Assembly: GCA_036389955.1 (NCBI GenBank)
Contig: DASVVJ010001103.1
Span: 1 to 11,276, forward strand
From: DATHBR01 sp036389955
GTDB lineage: Bacteria > Myxococcota > Myxococcia > Myxococcales > Myxococcaceae
DNA: 11,276 nt
Direction of reading: 5' to 3'
The translations under genes and the position numbers were made by a program. The notes beneath the pieces were generated by a model, which did no database searches, had not been told where the DNA came from, and saw only the letters and a program-made list of their open reading frames with translations. Shown here piece after piece: positions 6,168 to 11,276 of this stretch. Position 1 is the first letter of the stretch; every line of letters begins with the position of its first letter.

Positions 6168-8027
6168 CTAGTCCTCGCGGAAGATGCTCATGTTCACCGG
6201 GATGCCCTTGCGCTGCAGATCGTCGTAGAACTTGGGCACGAAACCGGAGGCCAGGAACCGCCCACGGACCTTGTGGTCCTCGGTGAAGCCGTCCTGCTTG
6301 TAATAGAAGATGTCCTGGAGGGTGACGATGTCGACCTCCATGCCGGACACCTCGGTGATGAAGCAGATCTTCCGCGTACCGTCCGCGAAGCGCGTCTGCT
6401 GCACGATGATGTGAACGGCGCTGGCGATCTGCTCGCGGATGGCCTTCACCGGCAGCTCCATGCCGGACATGAGCACCATCGTCTCCAGCCGGGCGATCGC
6501 GTCACGCGGCGTGTTGGCGTGCAGCGTGGTGAGCGAGCCGTCGTGGCCGGTGTTCATGGCCTGGAGCATGTCCAGCGTCTCGCCCGAGCGGCACTCGCCC
6601 ACGACGATGCGGTCAGGGCGCATGCGCAGGCAGTTCTTCACCAGATCGCGGATGGTGATGGCGCCCTTGCCTTCCAGGTTGGGCGGGCGGCTCTCCAGCT
6701 GCACCCAGTGCTCCTGCGGCAGCTGCAGCTCGGCGGCGTCCTCCACCGTGATGATGCGCTCACCCTCGGGAATGAACGAGCTGATGATGTTCAGCGTCGT
6801 CGTCTTGCCCGAGCCGGTGCCGCCGGAGATGACGATGTTCTTGCGCGCCTTGACGCACATCTCCATGAACTCGGCCATCTGCGCGGTGACGGTCTTGTAC
6901 CGGATGAGGTCCGAGATCTTCAGCGAGTCCTTCTTGAACTTGCGGATGGTGATGCAGGGGCCCTTGAGCGCCAGCGGCGGAATGATGGCGTTGACGCGGC
7001 TGCCGTCCTTGAGGCGCGCGTCCACCAGCGGGCTGGACTCGTCGATGCGGCGGCCGATGGGCGCCACGATTCGCTCGATGACGCCGAGCACCGCCTGGTT
7101 GGACGAGAACGTCTTCTCCGACAGCGTCAGCTGGCCACGCTTCTCGATGTAGATCTGGTTGGCGTGGTTCACCATGATCTCGCTGATCTCGTCCGACGCG
7201 AGGAACGCCTCGAGGGGCCCCAGGCCCAGCGCCTCGTTGATGACGTCGGTGAGCAGCTCCTCCCGGTCCACGTCCTCCGGGAGCTCTCCGTCCGCGTCCA
7301 TCTGGTCGATGATGTCGCGGATGGCCTTCTCGGTGCGGCGCCACAGCTCCTCGTCGCCCAGCCGGTCCATGTCCATGCGGCGCAGATCGAGGTACTCGAT
7401 GAGCCGGTCGTGGATTTCCTTCTGGAGCCGGGTGTACCGCTCGATGCGCGGGTCGACCTTGCGCTTGTTCTTCGCCAGCGCCGCAGCCAGCGACGCGGGC
7501 ATGTTCTTCTTGGCCTCGGCGGGCGAGGGGGCCGCGGGAGGCTGAGCGCGCGCGGGCACCGGAGCCGGCGCCGGCGCGGGCTCTTCGTCCTCGTAGGGCT
7601 CCTCGTCCTCGTAAGGCTCCTCGCCGCCGCCGCCGTCGTCGTAGGCCTCCTCGCCCTCGTCTGGCGGCAGATCCTCCTCACCCTCGGCGCCCTCATCCCC
7701 CAGACCGCCTTCGGGCAGAGGCTCCACGTTGATGATGTAGTCGCCGATGTAGATCTTGTCGGTCGGCTTGAGCACCTGCGGCGCGGCAATCTTCTTGCCG
7801 TTCACGAAAGTGCCGTTCGTGGACTTCATGTCCACGATGATGATCTTGCCGTCCTTGGAGACGACCCGGGAGTGGTACTTGGAGACGTTCCCCTTGCCGA
7901 GAACGATGTCGTTACCGGCAAGACGGCCAATGGTGATCTCGTTCTTCTCGAACTCGATCTGCTCAGTGCCGCCACCCTTCTCGGCGAGCGTGACTAGAAA
8001 CATGGCGCGGATGCTAGCAAGGGGCAC
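6168..8027 (-). CDS. cpaF: CpaF/TadA-family secretion ATPase with N-terminal FHA domain
   Basis: This 619-residue ATPase should power pseudopilin assembly in a Tad-type machine. The N-terminal FHA domain (about 9-105) has IGR 33-35, S49, H52 and STNGT 69-73, so it looks binding-competent. An acidic Pro-rich linker (about 105-172) with EEPYED repeats follows. The CpaF N-terminal domain starts near 195, with GPLEAFLASDEISEIMVN at 270-287. The ATPase core has Walker A GGTGSGKTT (402-410), Asp box ITVEDAAEL (426-434), Walker B region RIVVGECRSGE (473-483) and His box TTLHANTPRD (500-509), so it looks active. Standard CpaF proteins lack the FHA part. GTG 8027 has a GAGG site 5 bases away; ATG 8003 (Met9) matches where the FHA fold begins but has no site, so either is possible. 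As I recall, the Myxococcus xanthus Kil ATPase (KilF) has this same FHA-ATPase architecture. Confidence 0.93.
   Translation of the reverse strand: MPLASIRAMFLVTLAEKGGGTEQIEFEKNEITIGRLAGNDIVLGKGNVSKYHSRVVSKDGKIIIVDMKSTNGTFVNGKKIAAPQVLKPTDKIYIGDYIINVEPLPEGGLGDEGAEGEEDLPPDEGEEAYDDGGGGEEPYEDEEPYEDEEPAPAPAPVPARAQPPAAPSPAEAKKNMPASLAAALAKNKRKVDPRIERYTRLQKEIHDRLIEYLDLRRMDMDRLGDEELWRRTEKAIRDIIDQMDADGELPEDVDREELLTDVINEALGLGPLEAFLASDEISEIMVNHANQIYIEKRGQLTLSEKTFSSNQAVLGVIERIVAPIGRRIDESSPLVDARLKDGSRVNAIIPPLALKGPCITIRKFKKDSLKISDLIRYKTVTAQMAEFMEMCVKARKNIVISGGTGSGKTTTLNIISSFIPEGERIITVEDAAELQLPQEHWVQLESRPPNLEGKGAITIRDLVKNCLRMRPDRIVVGECRSGETLDMLQAMNTGHDGSLTTLHANTPRDAIARLETMVLMSGMELPVKAIREQIASAVHIIVQQTRFADGTRKICFITEVSGMEVDIVTLQDIFYYKQDGFTEDHKVRGRFLASGFVPKFYDDLQRKGIPVNMSIFRED
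7578..7624 (-). repeat. 18-base in-frame tandem repeat in the ATPase linker
   Basis: Two 18-base units (7578-7595, 7596-7613; one mismatch) and a partial third encode repeated EEPYED in the acidic linker between the FHA and ATPase domains. In-frame units change linker length without breaking the gene, so copy number may vary between strains. Confidence 0.75.
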
Positions 8028-8032
8028 CGCTG

Positions 8033-8036
8033 CCTC
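8033..8036 (-). promoter_or_regulatory. Ribosome binding site supporting the GTG start of the FHA-CpaF ATPase
   Basis: On the minus strand GAGG is followed by five bases (CAGCG) and then GTG at 8027. The alternative ATG at 8003 is preceded by a pyrimidine-rich stretch with no such site. This favours the longer protein, by eight residues. Confidence 0.5.
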
Positions 8037-8076
8037 AAAGTGGCTGGCGCGGATTTGGCACCCTGGAAAGCAGCAA

Positions 8077-8111
8077 GGCCGGCTCCCGTCTCTCTGGAGA
8101 CGAGGCCGGCC
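8077..8111 (-). terminator. Hairpin terminator after the secretin gene
   Basis: GGCCGGC (8077-8083) pairs with GCCGGCC (8105-8111). Inside, after a small 3x2 internal loop, CGTCTC (8087-8092) pairs with GAGACG (8097-8102) around a four-base loop. In the minus-strand transcript the stem is followed by a weakly U-rich tail, UUGCUGCUUUCC. It lies about 38 bases after the secretin stop and separates the peptidase-secretin unit from the ATPase-FHA unit. With so imperfect a U tract, termination is probably partial. Confidence 0.6.
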
Positions 8112-8149
8112 CTGTGCTGAGCAGCCGGGCGGACACGCCCGGATCAGGC

Positions 8150-9601
8150 TCAGTCGAAGATGTTGAAGTTGACCTCGCTGCGGGCCTGCTTGTAGCGGCT
8201 CTTCACGTCCTCGATGATCGTGCGGATCTTGTCCGAGTCCGGGTTGACGATGCGCGGGGTGACGAAGATGACCAGCTCGCGCTTGGTCGAGTCGAACGCG
8301 CGGCTCTTGAAGAGCTCGCCCACGATGGGGATGTGACCCAGGCCGGGCAGCTTCGACACGGCCTTCTGCTCGTCGTGGCTGAACACGCCCGACAGCACGA
8401 TCGTCTCGCCGTGGCGCACGGTGACGTTCGTCTTCACCTTACGGGTGCGGAAGCCGGGCACCGAGGCCGAACCACCGAAGGACACCGCCACCGAGGTGTC
8501 GATTTCCGAGGCCTCGGCCTCGATCTCCGTCTGGATGTTGCCGTTGCGGTCCGCGGTGGGGCGCAGGTTGAGGATGACGCCGTAGGGCTTGAACTCCACC
8601 GAGAACTGGTTGTTGGTGATGAGCGGGATGGGCACCTGGCCGCCGGCGAGGAACTCGGCCTTCTCACCGCTGGCGCACACCAGCTTGGGCTGGGCCAGCA
8701 GCCGGCCGTAGCCGTCGTTGCCCTGGAAGCCGATGGAGAACTCCGAGCCGGCCTGCATGCCGATGATCGACGTACCCGCGCCGAACGTGCCCGGGAACAG
8801 CTCCTGGCTGATCGCGGCGCTCACCGTGGTGCTACCGGTGATGTCCGTGGGGTAGCGGATGCCGTAGCGGTCGCGGCTGTTGCGGCGGATTTCGACGAAC
8901 TGCACCTCGGAGAGGATCATCCGCTTGATACCGACCACCAGCAGGTTCTCCACCTTCTCGCCGATGGCCTTGGTGATCAGCTCCGCCTTCTGCAGGTCCT
9001 GCTGAGACTCGACCGAGCCCTCCAGGAAGATGGTGGAGCCCACCACGTTGGCCTGCACGTTGCGCAGGCCCGCCTTCTGGAAGGCCGCGTTCAGGTTCTG
9101 CGCCACCAGCTTCTTGGCGTTGGGCGCGATCTTCACGAAGCTCTTCACGTTGGGGTACAGCGAGACCACCTGATCGATGCGGTCCGCGTCCTGGGTGGTG
9201 TACGCCTGACCGTCCAGGTAGATGCGGTCACCCACCATGCGCACGCTGACGCCTTCGATCTCGCCGAGCAGCTTCTTGATCTCGGAAATGATCTCGTTGG
9301 GGTCCTGCCGGCGCACGGCGATGAGGTAGCTGACGCGCTGGCCCGAGCTCTTCCAGATGAGCAGCGTCGTCTTGCCCTCGTTCTGGCCGATGATGAGGAC
9401 CTGGTTGTTACCGATGGTCTTCACCTCCGCGATGCTCGGATCACCCAGCGCGATGCGGGTGATGCCCGGAATGGTGACGACCTTCTGCGTGCCTACGCCG
9501 AGGGCAATGGTGCTGCCTTCCTGGGCAAGGGCGGAGCTGCCCACGAGCAGAGCCATGAAGACGCCAAGCGCCGCGACGTGGTGCGTGAAGCGAGTGAACA
9601 T
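8150..9601 (-). CDS. cpaC: CpaC/RcpA-type outer-membrane secretin of a Tad-like system
   Basis: This 483-residue precursor should form the multimeric outer-membrane pore. A signal peptide is clear: FTRFTHH, a hydrophobic core VAALGVFMALLVG and an ALA-Q cleavage site after residue 26. A pilus-type N-terminal domain follows (about 38-95: QKVVTIPGITRIALGDPSI and GQNEGKTTLLIWK). Next are two BON-like segments (about 103-150 and 165-222, with RIYLDGQA and TIFLEGSV). The secretin domain is at about 240-452, with RLLAQPKLVCASGEKAEFLAGG, VEFKPYGVILNLRP, the VPGFRTRKVKTNVTVRHGET loop and the closing LPGLGHIPIVGELFKSRA and ELVIFVTPRIV signatures. The open frame extends upstream to 9661, but the start is ATG 9601, with GAGGGG 9 bases upstream and the signal peptide directly after it. 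The peptidase gene ends only 32 bases upstream, so the two form an operon. It has no lipobox and no pilotin gene is adjacent. It probably corresponds to KilC of M. xanthus. Confidence 0.95.
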   Translation of the reverse strand: MFTRFTHHVAALGVFMALLVGSSALAQEGSTIALGVGTQKVVTIPGITRIALGDPSIAEVKTIGNNQVLIIGQNEGKTTLLIWKSSGQRVSYLIAVRRQDPNEIISEIKKLLGEIEGVSVRMVGDRIYLDGQAYTTQDADRIDQVVSLYPNVKSFVKIAPNAKKLVAQNLNAAFQKAGLRNVQANVVGSTIFLEGSVESQQDLQKAELITKAIGEKVENLLVVGIKRMILSEVQFVEIRRNSRDRYGIRYPTDITGSTTVSAAISQELFPGTFGAGTSIIGMQAGSEFSIGFQGNDGYGRLLAQPKLVCASGEKAEFLAGGQVPIPLITNNQFSVEFKPYGVILNLRPTADRNGNIQTEIEAEASEIDTSVAVSFGGSASVPGFRTRKVKTNVTVRHGETIVLSGVFSHDEQKAVSKLPGLGHIPIVGELFKSRAFDSTKRELVIFVTPRIVNPDSDKIRTIIEDVKSRYKQARSEVNFNIFD

Positions 9602-9610
9602 CGTGAGAAT

Positions 9611-9616
9611 CCCCTC
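9611..9616 (-). promoter_or_regulatory. Ribosome binding site that sets the secretin start
   Basis: On the minus strand GAGGGG lies 9 bases before the ATG at 9601. The open frame continues upstream to 9661 into the tail of the peptidase gene. This site plus the signal peptide following ATG 9601 decide the shorter form. Confidence 0.7.
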
Positions 9617-9633
9617 TGCGCGTCGAATCCGAA

Positions 9634-10170
9634 CTAGCTCGAGTTTGTGTGCTGCCACCACATGGCCCAGAACGTCCCGATGGCGATGGCCACCCCGTAA
9701 GGGATGTGCCGCTGTGTGGCGGGCCCCGCCTCAGCGCTCAGCAGCCGGGCCTTGATCGCCCAGCGACGCCCCGCCTCGGCCAGCGTGTCCCAGACCTCGC
9801 CCTTCCAGATCAGCGTCACCACTGCCTGAAAAGCACCTGCCAGGGAGATGAAAGCTCCCGCCGCCAAGACCCCGGGGTACCCCAACACCGCCCCGACCCC
9901 GCCCATCAGCTTCACGTCCCCCCACCCCATCCTTCCGCGCAGCGCCCCGGGCACCAGCAGCGCCGCCAACCCCACCCCCGACACCAACCCGCTGATCAGT
10001 CCCGTCTCCAGGCTTCCCACGCCCTCGAAGGCCAGGCGTGCGCCCAGCCCAATCGCCATGAGCGGATAGGTGATGACGTTGAGGATCCGGTGGCGAAGCA
10101 CATCCGTCACCACCGAGATCACCAGAGCCACTCCCAGGACTGTCCACAGCGCGGTCTGAACAGGGGTCAT
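9634..10170 (-). CDS. cpaA: CpaA/TadV-type prepilin peptidase (A24 family)
   Basis: This 178-residue polytopic membrane aspartic protease should cleave the leader of Flp-type pseudopilins at the inner membrane. The two catalytic aspartates are visible: D23 in VTDVLRHRILN, at the end of the first membrane helix, and D85 in the GxGD-type motif MGWGDVKLMGG (81-91). Hydrophobic segments at about 7-23, 33-48, 55-77, 90-122 and 157-171 give the compact A24 core. The N-terminal methyltransferase domain of PilD-type enzymes is absent, as is usual for CpaA/TadV. ATG 10170 is the only reasonable start, since no ATG, GTG or TTG lies between it and an upstream in-frame TAG. Its ribosome site (AGG at 8 bases) is weak and sits inside a leader hairpin. 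The secretin gene follows after 32 bases. The substrate pilins are not in the window. It probably corresponds to KilA of M. xanthus. Confidence 0.93.
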   Translation of the reverse strand: MTPVQTALWTVLGVALVISVVTDVLRHRILNVITYPLMAIGLGARLAFEGVGSLETGLISGLVSGVGLAALLVPGALRGRMGWGDVKLMGGVGAVLGYPGVLAAGAFISLAGAFQAVVTLIWKGEVWDTLAEAGRRWAIKARLLSAEAGPATQRHIPYGVAIAIGTFWAMWWQHTNSS

Positions 10171-10177
10171 CCGTGTC

Positions 10178-10200
10178 GCCTGGCCAGACTTCGGCCAGGC
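10178..10200 (-). promoter_or_regulatory. Leader hairpin overlapping the ribosome site of the peptidase gene
   Basis: GCCTGGCC (10178-10185) and GGCCAGGC (10193-10200) form a perfect 8-bp stem with a 7-base loop. In the minus-strand transcript the 3' arm contains the only AGG near the peptidase ATG, which starts 7 bases after the stem. There is no U tract, so it is better read as a structure limiting translation initiation than as a terminator. No experiment supports this. Confidence 0.4.
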
Positions 10201-10206
10201 TCCAGG

Positions 10207-10236
10207 ACTAAATCAGGGAGTCCCGCATTCAGTCAA
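10207..10236 (-). promoter_or_regulatory. Possible sigma-70-type promoter for the peptidase-secretin unit
   Basis: On the minus strand TTGACT (10231-10236, 5 of 6 consensus bases) and TTTAGT (10207-10212, 4 of 6) are 18 bases apart. The predicted start is near 10200, so the transcript would begin almost exactly at the leader hairpin. This would let the peptidase and secretin genes be expressed separately from the upstream FHA gene. Confidence 0.4.
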
Positions 10237-10275
10237 TTGGCGAACATCCGGCAGCCCCGGAAGGCACCGGAATGC

Positions 10276-11163
10276 TCAGCGCATCGTCAGGCGGATCTTC
10301 TCGCTGCAGATGAAGTACTCGTCGCCGTCTTCGATCTTGCGGCGCTTGATGCGCTGCTTGTTGAACCAGGTGCCGTTGGACGAGCCCAGGTCCTCGATGA
10401 AGTAGTCGGCGCCCTCGCGGCTGATCACCGCGTGCTCGCGGGAGACCTTGCCGGAGTTGATCACCAGGTCGCAGTGCTTGCCGCGGCCGATGACGAAGCG
10501 ATCGTTGGCGATCTTCTGCTGCTCGCCCGCCTCGGTGATGAGGTAGAGCGCCGAGCCCTCGTCCTCGTCCATGGGCTCTTCGTCCTGAGGCTCTTCGTCC
10601 TGAGGCTCGTCGTCGCCGAGGTTCTCCATACCGGAGTCCTCGGGCGGCTCGGGAGGCGGCTCCTCCTCGTCCAGGGCGTCGTCATCCACCTGCTGGGGAG
10701 GCGGCTCGTTCTTGCCCTTGATCAGCCGCTCGAGCTCGGCGGCCGTCTCGAGCACGCGTTCGGCCACCTCGCGGCGCACCGGATCATTGTCCAGGGCGTT
10801 GGCCGAGGGGCGCTCCTCCACCGGACGCGCACGGGGCTCCTCGCGCATGGGCGCGGGCTTCACGGGCGCGGGGGCCGCGGCGAGCATCGGCGGGCCGGAC
10901 TTGCCCACCGCCGGCGCGGGGCCCGAGGGGCGGGCCACTGCCGGAGGCGGTGTGGAGGGCACCACGTTCAGCGGAGCAGGAGCCTCAGCGCGGGTGGGCT
11001 TGCCCACCTCGATGAAGCCGTTGAGCCGGGCGAACATGAACAGCGCCTGGTTGATCAGCGCGTCACGATCCGACCCCATCTGCTGGGCCATCTCTTCGAA
11101 CGTCTCCCACAGGTGGTCGGCGATGCCAACCTTGCGAGCGGGGCGGGAGTTCTGGTCAATCAT
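10276..11163 (-). CDS. Ribbon-helix-helix-like / FHA fusion protein, probable regulator
   Basis: This soluble 295-residue protein has no signal peptide or membrane helix. Residues about 8-50 have the strand-helix-turn-helix pattern of CopG/Arc-type ribbon-helix-helix proteins: a short basic strand RPARKVGI, helix ADHLWETFEEMAQQM, the turn GSDRD, then helix ALINQALFMFARLNG. A long Pro/Ala-rich linker (57-120), a charged helix (128-149, REVAERVLETAAELERLI) and an acidic Pro/Glu/Asp segment (159-202) with DEEPQ repeats follow. The C-terminal FHA domain (about 205-295) has IGR 225-227, SREH 241-244 and SSNGT 261-265, so phosphothreonine binding looks intact. Ribbon-helix-helix domains usually dimerise and bind DNA; the pairing with FHA suggests a regulator that responds to Ser/Thr phosphorylation, but the N-terminus might only dimerise. 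The ribosome site is weak. It precedes the peptidase gene by 105 bases, which contain that gene's own putative promoter. Confidence 0.9.
   Translation of the reverse strand: MIDQNSRPARKVGIADHLWETFEEMAQQMGSDRDALINQALFMFARLNGFIEVGKPTRAEAPAPLNVVPSTPPPAVARPSGPAPAVGKSGPPMLAAAPAPVKPAPMREEPRARPVEERPSANALDNDPVRREVAERVLETAAELERLIKGKNEPPPQQVDDDALDEEEPPPEPPEDSGMENLGDDEPQDEEPQDEEPMDEDEGSALYLITEAGEQQKIANDRFVIGRGKHCDLVINSGKVSREHAVISREGADYFIEDLGSSNGTWFNKQRIKRRKIEDGDEYFICSEKIRLTMR
10574..10613 (-). repeat. 15-base in-frame tandem repeat in the acidic linker
   Basis: Two exact 15-base copies of GGCTCTTCGTCCTGA (10574-10588 and 10589-10603) and a partial third encode repeated DEEPQ in the acidic linker before the FHA domain. 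Like the 18-base repeat in the ATPase linker, the unit is a multiple of three, so copy-number change would keep the frame. Confidence 0.75.
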
Positions 11164-11226
11164 CGGTCTCGTACTCGCGGAAGCTTGAGATAGGAAACGA
11201 TAACAGAGGTTTCCCGGCTCGCCCAG

Positions 11227-11276
11227 TTACTGAAAGGGAACCAGGCCCGCCGACTGGGCGCCATTGTCCGTCAGCG
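11227..11276 (-). CDS. Probable C-terminal end of an upstream minus-strand gene (5' truncated)
   Basis: On the minus strand one frame runs from the window edge for 15 whole codons to TAA at 11227-11229, encoding LTDNGAQSAGLVPFQ. Twelve of the 15 third positions are G or C, unlike the competing open frame, which supports coding. It would end 63 bases before the ATG of the RHH-FHA gene. Too little is present to name it. Confidence 0.45.
   Translation of the reverse strand, partial: LTDNGAQSAGLVPFQ

Noticed and set aside
4175..6286. Very long plus-strand open frames opposite the dual-FHA and ATPase genes
   Set aside because: They are His-, Leu-, Arg- and Gly-rich mirror translations with no recognisable domains, opposite genes with clear FHA and ATPase motifs. 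They are typical antisense artefacts of GC-rich coding DNA.
8055..8073. TGGCACC...GC sequence on the plus strand resembling a sigma-54 promoter
   Set aside because: The GG-to-GC spacing is 11 instead of 10, and no plus-strand gene follows.
9602..9661. Longer secretin starting at 9661
   Set aside because: The extra 20 residues would overlap the peptidase gene and place a charged stretch before the signal peptide. ATG 9601 has a strong ribosome site and is followed directly by the signal peptide.
11190..11225. TGGGCG-N17-TATCGT on the minus strand as a sigma-70 promoter for the RHH-FHA gene
   Set aside because: Only 3 of 6 and 4 of 6 consensus bases match, too weak to list.
11246..11263. TGGCGCC-N4-CGGC on the minus strand as a sigma-54 promoter for the RHH-FHA gene
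   Set aside because: Only the GG and GC dinucleotides fit; the -12 element is CGGC instead of TTGC, and it lies inside what looks like the end of another gene.
1..11276. CRISPR arrays, insertion sequences, tRNA or rRNA genes
   Set aside because: I saw no spaced direct repeats, transposase motifs with terminal repeats, or tRNA/rRNA-like sequence. The only repeats noted are short in-frame tandem ones and hairpins.

Overview
The window is GC-rich, with strong G/C preference at third codon positions. Its gene content points to a myxobacterium of the Myxococcus/Cystobacter/Archangium type: several FHA-domain proteins, Tad secretion genes fused to or flanked by FHA domains, and a sigma-54-type promoter. 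This assignment is inferred from gene content, not from a marker search.

Left end (1-1160, plus strand): the last 40 codons of an unidentified gene are followed by a near-canonical sigma-54 (-24/-12) promoter. It drives a small helical protein of about 171 residues that resembles the RsbRD/RsbR-type N-terminal sensor domain. A long noncoding stretch then ends in a strong intrinsic terminator. Converging on it from the minus strand is polA (1161-3866). This full-length DNA polymerase I has intact 5'-nuclease and polymerase motifs, but its 3'-5' proofreading domain appears to have lost all the catalytic acids.

Main block (3938-11163, all minus strand; transcription runs from high to low coordinates). 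First is a 295-residue protein joining an N-terminal ribbon-helix-helix-like domain to a C-terminal FHA domain (10276-11163). Next come a CpaA/TadV-type prepilin peptidase (9634-10170) and a CpaC/RcpA-type secretin (8150-9601), which form a two-gene unit ending in a hairpin. Then a CpaF/TadA-type secretion ATPase with an N-terminal FHA domain (6168-8027) is followed 7 bases later by a membrane protein with two cytoplasmic FHA domains and a Cys-rich, helical-repeat periplasmic region (3938-6160). The last 50 bases appear to hold the C-terminus of another minus-strand gene.

Together the block encodes part of a Tad (type IVc pilus-like) machine: motor, outer-membrane pore, pseudopilin-processing peptidase and an inner-membrane component. 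It carries four FHA phosphothreonine-binding modules in three proteins. The TadB/TadC platform, TadZ/CpaE, CpaB and the Flp pilins are absent, so they must be encoded elsewhere. This split layout and the FHA-ATPase fit what I recall of the Kil (Tad-like contact-dependent prey killing) system of Myxococcus xanthus. The locus is therefore probably a homologue of a described system, though its FHA-centred regulation looks under-explored.
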